Shown: piece by piece, positions 25,868 through 34,932 of the stretch
Numbering within the stretch: position 1 is the stretch's first letter
How the letters are laid out: each line of letters opens with the position of its first letter
The notes under the pieces: generated by a model
Told to the model about the DNA's origin: nothing
The model's database searches: none
Seen by the model: only the letters and a program-made list of their open reading frames with translations
Made by a program: the position numbers and the translations under genes
Source of the DNA: a bacterium
GTDB taxonomy: Bacteria; SZUA-79; Acidulodesulfobacterales; Acidulodesulfobacteraceae
Length of the DNA stretch: 49,395 nt
Reading direction: 5' to 3'
Assembly: GCA_003232385.1 (NCBI GenBank)
Contig: QIJE01000007.1
Coordinates: 607 to 50,001 of the forward strand

Positions 25868-26959
25868 TTATTGCCTTAGAAATGCCTTCGTATATAATAT
25901 AATTCCCAAAACGACAAGGAATAAATCCGCCCCCCATGTGCCTATAAAGGGATTAACCTGATTTCTGAGCGACAGATAAAACCCGGACGTAAATAAAACA
26001 TAGTAGATTACAACAATAATTATCGTATAGAAAATTGCAAGAAACAAGCTTCTTTTCTCTATAAGCATGCCGAGTGGCAGTCCTATGAATACGAACAATA
26101 AAGCAGCTATCGGAATAGCAATCTTTTTATACATATACACAAGATACATACTTTTTAATTTATGGTTATGTTCGGAAAGATATCTCCTCGTAAGTTGAGG
26201 AAACGTCAAGAAATGAACCGAGCTGTTTTTCCCCGGAAAAGATAGCCCCCTCAATTTAATGTTTATCTTATAGTCATCAAAATGCAATATCCAGAAATTT
26301 TTAGAATATGGATTTTGGTTTTGAATAATTCCGTTCTTTAAATAAAGAGATAAGGTATTTTGTTTTTGATTATACGTTATAACACCCCTTTTAGCGATTA
26401 ACGTCTCGGGTTCATTACCCACCTTATTCAATATAAAAATACCCTTAAGGGTATTTTTATTTGTATTGACATCCTTAACAAAAATCCTCAAATTTCCAAA
26501 TCTATCGGTAAACATATTTTTTTTTAATGCCGAAAGCGCCGCATTCTTAACCTCTTTTACCGCAAGCACCCTAAAAAAAAAGTTAAATCTCGGGGCCATA
26601 TAAAAAGAAAAAAAAATGGAGATAGACAGCGGTATTAAAGCAAAAATAATAACGGGTTTGGTAAGCTTAAACATACTTACGCCGGAAGCCGTTAACGCCG
26701 CAATCTCGTTGTCTTGAGTCATCTTGCCGAAAACCGCCAACACGGCAAGCAAGAAAGAGATCGGAAGGGTTATTATCATAAAATCCGGTATCGTCAAGCT
26801 TGCAAGTTTCAATACCGCCAAAACGCTTATGCCCTCGTTAAGGACCATCTGAGTCAGCAGCAGGATACGATTGATCGTAACGCTGAAAGTAAAAATCAAA
26901 AGCCCGAAAATAAATGGGAAAATCATCTGTTTAAATATATATCTGTCGATTGTCGACAT
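25868..26959 (-). CDS. lptF: LPS export permease LptF (YjgP/YjgQ family)
   Basis: Partner of LptG in the LPS exporter. The 363-residue protein starts with IDRYIFKQMIFPFIFG, the family's N-terminal helix, and includes LASLTIPDFMIITLPISFLLA and NEIAALTASGVSM, where the coupling helix touches the ATPase LptB. A periplasmic beta-jellyroll separates two sets of three helices. It heads the lptF-lptG pair and is divergent from the receiver gene at 27146. LptB, LptC and LptA are encoded about 10 kb to the right, so most of the inner-membrane and periplasmic export machinery is in this window. Confidence 0.88.
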   Translation of the reverse strand: MSTIDRYIFKQMIFPFIFGLLIFTFSVTINRILLLTQMVLNEGISVLAVLKLASLTIPDFMIITLPISFLLAVLAVFGKMTQDNEIAALTASGVSMFKLTKPVIIFALIPLSISIFFSFYMAPRFNFFFRVLAVKEVKNAALSALKKNMFTDRFGNLRIFVKDVNTNKNTLKGIFILNKVGNEPETLIAKRGVITYNQKQNTLSLYLKNGIIQNQNPYSKNFWILHFDDYKINIKLRGLSFPGKNSSVHFLTFPQLTRRYLSEHNHKLKSMYLVYMYKKIAIPIAALLFVFIGLPLGMLIEKRSLFLAIFYTIIIVVIYYVLFTSGFYLSLRNQVNPFIGTWGADLFLVVLGIILYTKAFLRQ

Positions 26960-27098
26960 AAAAGCCCGCTTATTTTAAAATATTTAGTTTAAATTATTGA
27001 CTATATTATATATTAATATTAATATTAATATATTGCACGTGTCTCATGGGTATTAATTAGGCCAAAATTTATGATATAGTATAACAAAAATTATAATT

Positions 27099-27127
27099 GT
27101 TTTAAAGGCGTTAAGGACTTTTAAAAC
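27099..27127. repeat. Inverted repeat in the leader of the receiver-nadC operon
   Basis: GTTTTAAA (27099-27106) and TTTAAAAC (27120-27127) are perfect inverted arms around 13 bases, shortly before the GGAGGG ribosome site of the receiver gene. A -10-like TATAGT lies at 27075-27080, which would make this part of the transcript leader. AT-rich hairpins are common by chance. Confidence 0.3.
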
Positions 27128-27145
27128 ATTGGAGGGCGACTTATT

Positions 27146-28297
27146 ATGGTACACGATTTAGTTTTTATAGATGATAGCGAAGCGATGCAGAGGGCGGTAT
27201 CCACCATATTTCTCAGTAATCAGGAATTTAAATTAGACATGATTAGCGAGCCGTCAATGCTGTTAAACGAGACGGAAAAATCTGCGCCGGACTTAATTAT
27301 ACTAAATTACGACACGATTAACACGGAATTAAAAAAAAATATTGTAGAGATCAAAAACAGCGATAATTTCTCAGATACCCCGCTTCTATTATTAGTGCCT
27401 TCGGATTTATCGGACAAAGAAAGAGAATCTCTCATAGAGCTTAAAGCCGACGGCTTCATATATAGGCCATTCGATAAAAACTCGTTTATTTCTAAGATAA
27501 AAAGGACGATAAGTGCTAAAATCCGTAATAAAAAAGAGGTGAAGACAGGGGAAAAGATATACGACATTTCATCATTTGAGGTTGAAACCAATACCGAGAC
27601 ATCATCCGAACCGCCTTCTACCGCCGATGCGACTTTAACGAATCCATCTGCGGAAGCCGCATCGGGAGAATCGGAAGATTCATACAATGCCGACGATCGG
27701 ACAGATACAAATTCTTCGGAACTGAGTCAGGCTTTCGAGAATCTTTTTAAAGACGATGCGATATTCAAGGAATTTAAGGAACTTAATAAAAAAGAATCCG
27801 ATTCTCAAGTTTCCTCTGCCAACGCCATGCCGGAAACGCAGCCGGCGGGCGAATCCATTGTGCCCGCTAACTCCGAGAGCCCTTCGGAAAAGATTGAACT
27901 TACCGAAAATATTGCAAAAAACTTGGAATCGGAAAATTCTATCGACATTAATCATACCTTGGACGACGATAAATCGGACGAACATCCCGAATCGGATATA
28001 CCCCTCAAACAGCAGGAAACGGCTGCACTGAGAGAGCCGGCTATGGAGGATAAATCCGTTGCACAACCTATTAGCGATGATAACGATAATATAAACGCAG
28101 ATAATCATAAAGGAGAATTAAATTTGAAAATCTTAGATGAGCAAGATTTAGTTAAATTAGACGATTATTTAAGGGATGCGATAGAAAAAACTCTTGAGGA
28201 AGTTAAGCCTCGGATAGTGGAGAGCATAAAAAATACCATGCCGGATATTATAGAAAAACTCGTTAAAGAAGAAATAGAAAAAATTAAGCAACAATAA
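27146..28297 (+). CDS. Degenerate receiver-domain protein with acidic linker and PopZ-like C-terminal helices
   Basis: This is a 383-residue protein in three parts. Residues 1-125 are a CheY-like receiver with the acidic pair Asp9-Asp10, but the phosphoacceptor position in DLIILNYD is Asn54, and the usual Lys is Arg in YRPF, so it probably cannot be phosphorylated normally. Residues 130-325 are a disordered, Glu/Asp/Ser/Pro-rich linker. Residues 327-383 form amphipathic helices with VKPRIVESI...MPDIIEKLVKEEIEKI, which follow the pattern of the PopZ/DUF2497 oligomerisation tail. GGAGGG precedes the ATG. It is nine bases ahead of nadC and likely cotranscribed with it. A role in polar scaffolding or localisation is inference; I know no characterised homologue. 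Confidence 0.72.
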   Translation: MVHDLVFIDDSEAMQRAVSTIFLSNQEFKLDMISEPSMLLNETEKSAPDLIILNYDTINTELKKNIVEIKNSDNFSDTPLLLLVPSDLSDKERESLIELKADGFIYRPFDKNSFISKIKRTISAKIRNKKEVKTGEKIYDISSFEVETNTETSSEPPSTADATLTNPSAEAASGESEDSYNADDRTDTNSSELSQAFENLFKDDAIFKEFKELNKKESDSQVSSANAMPETQPAGESIVPANSESPSEKIELTENIAKNLESENSIDINHTLDDDKSDEHPESDIPLKQQETAALREPAMEDKSVAQPISDDNDNINADNHKGELNLKILDEQDLVKLDDYLRDAIEKTLEEVKPRIVESIKNTMPDIIEKLVKEEIEKIKQQ

Positions 28298-28306
28298 AGG
28301 AAAAAC

Positions 28307-29158
28307 ATGCGTATTTTTGAATCTCAGGTAAAACCGCTGATATACACGGCTCTAAATGAAGATATAAAAGGCGGCGACATTACGACCGATGCGCTCACAT
28401 TGAAAGACGACCCGATTGTACGATGTGAAGTTATAGCCAAAGAACAATCCGTAGTGTGCGGATTGCCTGTGTTTTCCATGGTTATAGATATGGTTTCGGG
28501 CGGCAATCATAAAATAGATTTTTTAGTTCGCGAAGGCGACTCGGTATCAAAATCTTGCAGCGTTATATCGTTTGAGGCAAAAGCAAGCGTAATACTTTAT
28601 GCCGAGAGAACCGCGCTTAATTTTCTCCAGCATTTATCCGGTATAGCAACGGCATCCGATATTGCCGCAAATGAACTTAGGGGGCTTAAAACTAAGGTAT
28701 TGGATACCAGAAAGACCGTTCCGGGTTTAAGAGTCCTTCAAAAATATGCGGTCAAAACGGGGGGCGGAGAAAATCACAGATTTGACCTGTCATCCGGAAT
28801 ACTCATAAAAGACAACCACATTAAGCTCGCGGGCGGAATAAAGAATGCCGTAAGTATGGTCAAGGCCTATCATTCGGGTTTGAATTTCAAGATAGAAATA
28901 GAAACGGCAAATCTTGACGAAGTTAAGGAGGCGTTAGACGCAAAGGCTGATGTAATAATGTTAGACAATATGGACCCCGATACAATGAGGGATGCCGTCT
29001 GCATCATAGACGGAAATGCCCTTACCGAGGCTTCCGGAAATATAAAAACGACTCAATTAAGAAGCATTGCCGAATTGACATGCGTAGATTATATTTCTAT
29101 GGGATGCCTGACCAACTCCGTTACGCCTGCCGATTTCTCATTAAATTTTATTATTTAG
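28307..29158 (+). CDS. nadC: Nicotinate-nucleotide pyrophosphorylase (carboxylating)
   Basis: Converts quinolinate and PRPP to nicotinate mononucleotide in de novo NAD synthesis. The 283-residue protein shows the quinolinate and PRPP site DTRKTVPGLRVLQKYAVKTGGGENHR near residue 138, IKDNHIK near 168, and the C-terminal MLDNM and IDGNALTEASGNI, the full NadC set. AAAGGA lies before the ATG. It sits between the pseudo-receiver gene and birA in a cofactor operon (NAD, biotin attachment, CoA). nadA and nadB are not in this window. Confidence 0.96.
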   Translation: MRIFESQVKPLIYTALNEDIKGGDITTDALTLKDDPIVRCEVIAKEQSVVCGLPVFSMVIDMVSGGNHKIDFLVREGDSVSKSCSVISFEAKASVILYAERTALNFLQHLSGIATASDIAANELRGLKTKVLDTRKTVPGLRVLQKYAVKTGGGENHRFDLSSGILIKDNHIKLAGGIKNAVSMVKAYHSGLNFKIEIETANLDEVKEALDAKADVIMLDNMDPDTMRDAVCIIDGNALTEASGNIKTTQLRSIAELTCVDYISMGCLTNSVTPADFSLNFII

Positions 29159-29247
29159 ATTTTACTTAAATTTTTTGCAGAAATGATATAATATAATATA
29201 TAGATTTATAAAATTAAAAAATATAGAATTTCAAGGGGCTGTAGAAA

Positions 29248-30060
29248 ATGGACGAAATAAAGAGCATTGATACCTCAGAAATTAAAAAGAGGCTTAAGGG
29301 CTATTTTGTAGAGAAAGACCTATATTATCAAAAGAAAGTTGATTCCACAAATACCATCGCCAGAAACTTGGTATCCAAGGGCGCAAAAAACGGAAGCGTA
29401 GTTATAGCAGATTGCCAGGAAAAGGGCAGGGGCAGAAACGGAAAGATATGGACGTCTCCATGTGGATGTAACATATATATGTCTATTATATTGAGACCTA
29501 AGTTTAACCCTGAAGCGGCGCAAGGAATGACTATTTTAGCCGCGGTTTCCGTTGCCGACGCAATAGCCGAGATTGCATCCTTAAAGCCTCAGATTAAATG
29601 GCCGAACGATGTCCTTATAGGCACAAAAAAGGTTTCCGGCATACTGACCGAGATGAGTACGCAAAATATGAATATAGAGTATATTATCGTCGGTATAGGA
29701 ATGAACGTCAACACCGAAGAAGAGGATATAAACGATAACATAAGGGATATCGCAACATCGCTTTTAATCGAGTCTAAAAAAATAAACGGTCAAACCGATC
29801 CCATCGATAGAAATAAACTTATAGCGTCTATTTTAAACAAGTTCGATAAATATTACGAAATGTTTTTATCTACGGGTTTATCGTCTATCCTTCACAACTA
29901 CCAAAAATACTTCGATATGATGGGTAAGACAATCAGAATAAATATTAAAGACAAAGATGTCGAGGGACAAGTTGTCGGTATTGATTCTAAAGGAGCCCTT
30001 CTTTTAAAAACCGGTGAAAATAAATTGGAGAAGGTTATCTCCGGCGAAATATATTTTTAA
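29248..30060 (+). CDS. birA: Biotin-[acetyl-CoA-carboxylase] ligase, HTH-less type
   Basis: Activates biotin to biotinyl-AMP and attaches it to carboxyl-carrier proteins. The 270-residue protein has the catalytic GRGRNGKIW (60-68), followed by the family's KWPNDVLIG with the lysine of KVSGILTE, and a C-terminal SH3-like domain with GQVVGIDSKGALLL. It starts directly with the catalytic domain, so it lacks the DNA-binding domain of E. coli BirA and should not repress biotin genes. It stands 89 bases after nadC, with an AT-rich gap that may hold a weak internal promoter, and 3 bases before coaX. Confidence 0.95.
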   Translation: MDEIKSIDTSEIKKRLKGYFVEKDLYYQKKVDSTNTIARNLVSKGAKNGSVVIADCQEKGRGRNGKIWTSPCGCNIYMSIILRPKFNPEAAQGMTILAAVSVADAIAEIASLKPQIKWPNDVLIGTKKVSGILTEMSTQNMNIEYIIVGIGMNVNTEEEDINDNIRDIATSLLIESKKINGQTDPIDRNKLIASILNKFDKYYEMFLSTGLSSILHNYQKYFDMMGKTIRINIKDKDVEGQVVGIDSKGALLLKTGENKLEKVISGEIYF

Positions 30061-30063
30061 AAT

Positions 30064-30849
30064 ATGCTATTAGCATGCGATATAGGTAATTCTTCCTCAA
30101 ATTTTGGAATATTCGATGAAAAAAACAATATAATTAAAACCTTCAAGGTAAGTACGGCAAAGATATCTTCCTTGAACGATTTAAAGAAACTTTTCGCCAA
30201 AAACTTTTCGCCAAAAGAGATAAGCAATGCCTCCATATCCTCGGTAGTTCCCTCGGCAGATCCGATATATAAAGAATTTTTCGATAAAACGAAAATTAAC
30301 TCTTTTTATATTTCATCTAAAATAAAGTTAAACATCCGAATTTGCTTAGAAAATAGCAACAAACTGGGTTCAGACAGGATAGCCAACGTAAGTTATGCCT
30401 TTTTTGCAGAACAAAAGTTTCATATAATAGTGGATTCCGGAACCGCTTTGACTATAGACGTAATGGATAAAAGGGGCTGTTTTCTCGGAGGAATCATTTT
30501 TCCGGGGCTTTCCATGCTAACGAATTCGCTTTATCAATCTACGGAAAAACTCCCGATAGTCGAAGCAACAAAAAAAAACATAAAAAAAATCGGCATAATA
30601 GGTACAAATACGGAGAATTCAATACTATCCGGAATATACTTCGGATATATCTACTCTATTAAGGGATTTATAGACAACATCTATAAATATTACAATTGCA
30701 AGCCGGAAGACACAAATATAATAATCACCGGCGGCAATTGTAATTTAATCTTTGATGCTTTGAACTTAAAATATCAAAACAGAATAGATAAGTTCTGGAC
30801 ACTTAAGGGAATCAAATATCTATACGATCTAAATATTAAAGACAAATAG
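30064..30849 (+). CDS. coaX: Type III pantothenate kinase
   Basis: Phosphorylates pantothenate in the first step of CoA synthesis. The 261-residue protein belongs to the ASKHA fold, with the phosphate loop CDIGNSSSNFGIF (4-16), the pantothenate region near LGSDRIANVSYAF, and DSGTALTIDVMD with GGIIFPGLSML, all diagnostic of CoaX. Type III enzymes use a monovalent cation and are not inhibited by CoA. It starts three bases after the stop of birA and closes the operon. It is convergent with ahcY, seven bases away. BirA-CoaX neighbours are common in bacteria. Confidence 0.95.
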   Translation: MLLACDIGNSSSNFGIFDEKNNIIKTFKVSTAKISSLNDLKKLFAKNFSPKEISNASISSVVPSADPIYKEFFDKTKINSFYISSKIKLNIRICLENSNKLGSDRIANVSYAFFAEQKFHIIVDSGTALTIDVMDKRGCFLGGIIFPGLSMLTNSLYQSTEKLPIVEATKKNIKKIGIIGTNTENSILSGIYFGYIYSIKGFIDNIYKYYNCKPEDTNIIITGGNCNLIFDALNLKYQNRIDKFWTLKGIKYLYDLNIKDK

Positions 30850-30856
30850 TTTTTTA

Positions 30857-32107
30857 TTACGTACCTTCCCGCCATGATTTTAAATAAGCTATTTGTTCTT
30901 CGGTAAGCGCATCTATTTCCACCCCGAGGGACTTTAATTTTAAGAATGCGATTCTTTCGTCTATTTCTTTGGGAACGTCGTAAACCTTAGGGGGCATCGT
31001 CTCCCCGAAGACCACGAATTCCGCCGAAAGAGCCTGTACGGAAAAACTCATATCCATAACGCTTGCCGGGTGTCCGTGAGCGCTTGCAAGGTTTATTAAT
31101 CTGCCTTCCGCAAGCAAATATATTCTGTTGCCGTTACTTAACGTATATTCTTCAATAAAGTCTTTGACCCTTTTTACCTTCTTTGCCATCTTCTTTAACT
31201 TTTTTATGTTTATTTCGATGTCAAAATGCCCGGAATTGGAAACTATAGCACCGTCTTTCATGTTTTCAAAGTGTTCTGCATCTATAATATTTATATCGCC
31301 GGTTACCGTACAAAAAATATCGCCTATTTTGGCGGCTTCGGTACCCTTCATAACCCTGAATCCATCCATCACCGCCTCTAACGCCTTAACCGGATCAACC
31401 TCGGTAACTATAACGTTAGAACCGATGCCTCTCGCCCTTAATGCAAGCCCTTTTCCGCACCAGCCGTAACCCATAACGACAAAATTCTTGCCGGCAAGAA
31501 GAACGTCCGTCGCCCTTATTATGCCGTCTATCGTAGATTGTCCCGTCCCGTATCTATTATCAAAAAGGTGTTTGGCGTCGGCATCGTTTACAGCAATTAC
31601 CGGTATCTTAAGTTCTCCCGCCGACTCCATGGAACGCAGCCTTATTACGCCGGTAGTGGTTTCTTCCATAGACGCCTTTATATTTTTAATCAATTTTTTA
31701 TGTTTTTTATGTATTACGGATATGATATCCGCCCCGTCGTCAAGGGTAATATTGGGTTCTTGGCTTAGAACGCTTTCTATGTGTTTGTAGTAGGTATCGG
31801 AATCCTCTCCCCTGACGGCATAAACGTCTATCCCGAAATCCTTCGTAAGGGATGCGGCAACATCATCCTGCGTGGACAGGGGATTTGATGCGCATAAATA
31901 TACCCCCGCGCCGCCTTCTTTTAACGTCCTTGCGAGGTTAGCTGTTTCCGCCGTAACATGGAGGCATAAACCCATATTTAGGCCTTTAAAAGGCTTTTTC
32001 TCGGCAAACTGCTCTTTTATTAGACCCAAAACAGGCATATCCTGCTCTGCCCATAATATTCTTTCTTTACCGTGACTTGCAAGCTTAATATCCTTAATAT
32101 CCGACAT
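30857..32107 (-). CDS. ahcY: Adenosylhomocysteinase (S-adenosylhomocysteine hydrolase)
   Basis: Splits S-adenosylhomocysteine into adenosine and homocysteine, removing the inhibitory product of methyl transfer. The 416-residue protein has the substrate-domain parts [15 protein letters not shown] and ITLDDGADI, and the NAD loop GYGWCGKG within [17 protein letters not shown]. The chain ends at [10 protein letters not shown] without the DxYRY tail found in most bacterial and eukaryotic enzymes and lacks the long insertion of those forms; it resembles the short archaeal and Thermotoga type. AAAGGAG precedes the ATG. It follows metK by 70 bases, so a metK-ahcY methyl-cycle operon is likely. Confidence 0.95.
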   Translation of the reverse strand: MSDIKDIKLASHGKERILWAEQDMPVLGLIKEQFAEKKPFKGLNMGLCLHVTAETANLARTLKEGGAGVYLCASNPLSTQDDVAASLTKDFGIDVYAVRGEDSDTYYKHIESVLSQEPNITLDDGADIISVIHKKHKKLIKNIKASMEETTTGVIRLRSMESAGELKIPVIAVNDADAKHLFDNRYGTGQSTIDGIIRATDVLLAGKNFVVMGYGWCGKGLALRARGIGSNVIVTEVDPVKALEAVMDGFRVMKGTEAAKIGDIFCTVTGDINIIDAEHFENMKDGAIVSNSGHFDIEINIKKLKKMAKKVKRVKDFIEEYTLSNGNRIYLLAEGRLINLASAHGHPASVMDMSFSVQALSAEFVVFGETMPPKVYDVPKEIDERIAFLKLKSLGVEIDALTEEQIAYLKSWREGT

Positions 32108-32177
32108 TTCATCTCCTTTAATTGTTTTTATCCTATTTTATATCATTTTTAATATAAATATTTCGGTATTTTTTACC

Positions 32178-33371
32178 TTAAACGAAGGTCTTCACCTTGC
32201 TTAATTCAAGTGCTTCTTTCTTAAGCTCTTGAATTTTAATAAGCTTCTCCCAAGTAAAATCATCGTCGAACCTACCGAAGTGTCCATAGTTGGATGTCTT
32301 GGCATAAATAGGCCTTAAAAGATCAAGGGCTTTAAGCATATTATAAGGCTTTAGACTAAAAACCTTGCTTATGGCTGCAGAAATTATATCATCCGGATGG
32401 ATTCCGGTGCCAAAGGTATCCGTCATAACGGATACAGGCTCTGCAATACCTATCGCATAAGCAATCTGGACCTCGCATTTTTTTGCAATTCCGCTGCCTA
32501 CGATATTTTTAGCGATAAACCTGGCCATGTAAGAACCGCTTCTATCGACTTTAGAGGGGTCCTTTCCTGAAAAAGCCCCGCCGCCGTGTCTGCCCATCCC
32601 GCCGTATGTATCGACTATAATTTTTCTTCCGGTAAGTCCGGTATCACCATTAGGACCGCCTATAACAAAGCGTCCCGTAGGATTTATAAAAAATTTAGTA
32701 TCCTTATCTATAAGCTCGGCGGGTATCGTTTTATCGATAACCTCAGATATTACTGCTTCTTTAAGGCTTTTCTGCGATATTGAATCGGCATGCTGCGTAG
32801 AGATAACGATGGATGTAATTTTATCGGGTTCGCCGTTAACATACCTAACCGAAACCTGCGATTTTCCATCCGGTCTGATAAAATCTAAAATGCCGGCTTT
32901 CCTGACATCGGCAAGCCTCTTGGTGAGTTTATGTGCATAATAAATCGGGGCAGGCATAAAGTCGTCCGTTTCCGATGTCGCATACCCGAACATAAGCCCC
33001 TGGTCTCCCGCACCCTGGTCTTCTTCTTTCTCTCTTTCGACTCCCATGCTTATATCGGAAGACTGTTTGCCGACAGCGGTAATTATTCCGCAACTCTTAT
33101 AATCAAAACCGATAGCCGAATCGTCATACCCTATTTCCTTTATTACATTCCTGATTATATCTTGGTAATTTACAATACCGTTTGACGTAACCTCGCCTGC
33201 TACGGCGACAAGCCCCGTCGTTACCATCGTCTCTAACGCAACCTTGGAATATTTATCCTGCGCAATAAAATCATCGAGAATAGAGTCTGATATTTTGTCG
33301 CATATTTTATCGGGATGCCCTTCCGTCACCGATTCGGATGTAAAAATAAAGCTGCCTCTTTGATTATTCAT
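32178..33371 (-). CDS. metK: S-adenosylmethionine synthetase
   Basis: Makes S-adenosylmethionine from methionine and ATP, using the tripolyphosphate as second product. The 397-residue protein has full-length family features: FTSESVTEGHPDKICD near the start, GAGDQGLMFGYA at about 120-131, and GGGAFSGKDPSKVDRSG near 270, the phosphate loop. AAGAAAGG precedes the ATG. A good sigma-70-type promoter lies upstream. It supplies the methyl cycle with AhcY and ultimately the aminopropyl donor for SpeE. No SAM riboswitch is visible in the 111-base upstream gap. Confidence 0.97.
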   Translation of the reverse strand: MNNQRGSFIFTSESVTEGHPDKICDKISDSILDDFIAQDKYSKVALETMVTTGLVAVAGEVTSNGIVNYQDIIRNVIKEIGYDDSAIGFDYKSCGIITAVGKQSSDISMGVEREKEEDQGAGDQGLMFGYATSETDDFMPAPIYYAHKLTKRLADVRKAGILDFIRPDGKSQVSVRYVNGEPDKITSIVISTQHADSISQKSLKEAVISEVIDKTIPAELIDKDTKFFINPTGRFVIGGPNGDTGLTGRKIIVDTYGGMGRHGGGAFSGKDPSKVDRSGSYMARFIAKNIVGSGIAKKCEVQIAYAIGIAEPVSVMTDTFGTGIHPDDIISAAISKVFSLKPYNMLKALDLLRPIYAKTSNYGHFGRFDDDFTWEKLIKIQELKKEALELSKVKTFV

Positions 33372-33415
33372 GATGGTTCACCTTTCTTAAAATTATGAAT
33401 TTTTTATATATACTA

Positions 33416-33445
33416 ATGATACAATAAAATATGTCTTTGGGTCAA
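33416..33445 (-). promoter_or_regulatory. Sigma-70-type promoter of metK-ahcY
   Basis: On the minus strand TTGACC (33440-33445) and TATCAT (33416-33421) are 18 bases apart, one and two changes from consensus. Transcription would start near 33409, leaving a leader of about 38 bases before metK. The leader is too short for a SAM riboswitch. Confidence 0.6.
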
Positions 33446-33482
33446 TTTATATTTCCAAACGACCATTAACCGTCAGCCGAAC

Positions 33483-34358
33483 TTATTTTTTCATATCCCT
33501 GTGAGAGTATGATATGTCATATTCCTCGCTAATGTCTCCGAGCCTTTTCTTTAACTCTTCAACTACAAAAACAGACCTGTGAACCCCCCCTGTACAGCCC
33601 ACCCCGACGGTAAAATAGGACTTATTTTCCTCTTTATAAAGGGGTAGGGTAAATATCAAAAAATTTCTTATATATTCTATAAACTTACCGGATTCACTAA
33701 AAGAAAGCATATATTCTGTTATTTTCCGACTCATACCGGTAAAATCTTTTAAAAGAGGGATAAAAAACGGATTAGGGAGAAATCTCGCATCGAAAACGGT
33801 ATCGGCCTCAAGAGGCAATCCGTATTTAAAACCGAAAGATATAATCTTAACCGAAAACGAGGTGCTGCATGTGGCAAGCCCCTTGAGGCGCGTCATCAAT
33901 ATGCCTTCTAAATCATGAATTTTGATATCGGACGTATCGACGACAATGTCGGCGTTAAGCTTGGCGGCGGAGAGAAGTTGACGTTCTTTTTTGAGTGCAG
34001 TTAAAATACTTCCCTCCGAAATAGGGTGTTTTCTGCGTGTTTCGGAATATCTTCTTATAAGAATTTCATCCCTTGCATCAAAAAAGATAAATTTAAAAAA
34101 CGACGGTATGTTTCTTAAAAATTTAATATAATTTTCAAATTCGTTTAAAAAACTCTTTTCCCTTATATCTATAACAAAGAGTATATTCTTTAGCCTTGCC
34201 GACAGCCCCAGTTCAAAAAATTTAGGCAGTAGAAGCATGGGCATATTATCGACGCAAAAAAAGCCTTTATCTTCGAAAATTTTTAATGCGGATGATTTGC
34301 CGGAACCGGAAACACCGCTAATTAAAATTATATTCGGCTTCCCCGTGTTTTCTTCCAA
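33483..34358 (-). CDS. rapZ: RNase adapter RapZ (YvcJ family)
   Basis: A 291-residue P-loop protein with Walker A GVSGSGKSSA (15-24), VDNMPM at about 36, and the C-terminal domain with GLPLEADTVFDARFLPNPF and VGVGCTGGVHRSV, the RapZ signature. In enterobacteria RapZ senses glucosamine-6-phosphate and guides decay of GlmZ RNA; outside that group its role is less clear. Translation starts at TTG 34358 with GGGGAGG upstream. It is the last gene of the rpoN-hpf-rapZ group, in the place it usually holds between hpf and PTS genes. No PTS genes follow here: metK comes next. Confidence 0.95.
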   Translation of the reverse strand: MEENTGKPNIILISGVSGSGKSSALKIFEDKGFFCVDNMPMLLLPKFFELGLSARLKNILFVIDIREKSFLNEFENYIKFLRNIPSFFKFIFFDARDEILIRRYSETRRKHPISEGSILTALKKERQLLSAAKLNADIVVDTSDIKIHDLEGILMTRLKGLATCSTSFSVKIISFGFKYGLPLEADTVFDARFLPNPFFIPLLKDFTGMSRKITEYMLSFSESGKFIEYIRNFLIFTLPLYKEENKSYFTVGVGCTGGVHRSVFVVEELKKRLGDISEEYDISYSHRDMKK

Positions 34359-34390
34359 TATTAACCCGCCTCCCCGCTATATAATAAATA

Positions 34391-34909
34391 TTATAATTCA
34401 GGGGCGATCAAAGAAAAACGCCCGTCCTTTTCTTTAAAAAGAAAAGATATTACAGAGGATTCTTTGTCTATAAAAATTATAAAATTCTTATTTCGTTTTT
34501 CAAGTTTTTGTATCGCTTCATCTATACTTAAGGGTTGCCTTTCATAATCGTCTTTAATCTCTATGCTTGGAGCGCTGTCAACGGCAGAGACAAAACCTTC
34601 TTCGCTGTGATCTTTCCTTCTTGCCTTGTCTTTATATTTTTTAACCTGAGTCTCGACTTTCCCCATTAAAAGATCGATAGCGCTGTAAATATCTGCCGAC
34701 TTTTCCTCGGCATTAATCGTAAAGTTCTTCGTCAATAGTTTAACCTGCGCCACACCGGACTCTTTATGCTCGACACGTTCCACGCTCAGGGTTATATGTA
34801 CCTCTATAATATTATTTAAATACTTTTCGAGTTTTGAAATCTTAGATTCGGCATACTGTTTTATGGCTTCCGTCGAATCGATATGTTTAAAGGTAACCTT
34901 AATATTCAT
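34391..34909 (-). CDS. hpf: Long-form ribosome hibernation promoting factor
   Basis: Binds the 30S subunit and joins two ribosomes into inactive 100S dimers during stress. At 172 residues it is the long form: an N-terminal S30AE domain (1-100; FKHIDSTEAIKQYAESKI and LTLSVERVEHK-like strands), a charged linker, and the C-terminal dimerisation domain (about 120-172, PLSIDEAIQKLEKRNKNFIIFID). GGAG stands nine bases before the ATG. It lies directly after rpoN, a conserved pair in many Gram-negative bacteria. Confidence 0.95.
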   Translation of the reverse strand: MNIKVTFKHIDSTEAIKQYAESKISKLEKYLNNIIEVHITLSVERVEHKESGVAQVKLLTKNFTINAEEKSADIYSAIDLLMGKVETQVKKYKDKARRKDHSEEGFVSAVDSAPSIEIKDDYERQPLSIDEAIQKLEKRNKNFIIFIDKESSVISFLFKEKDGRFSLIAPEL

Positions 34910-34932
34910 TTGAGTAGTCTCCGTTTATTAGT

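Noticed and set aside
27001-27040. Alternating TAATATTAATATTAATATA tract as an origin or AT-rich iteron
   Set aside because: It is a short simple-sequence stretch in a divergent promoter region, without DnaA boxes or longer repeats.
33372-33482. Possible SAM riboswitch before metK
   Set aside because: The predicted leader is about 38 bases, and the gap lacks the paired arms and terminator of known SAM riboswitches; a plain promoter explains it.
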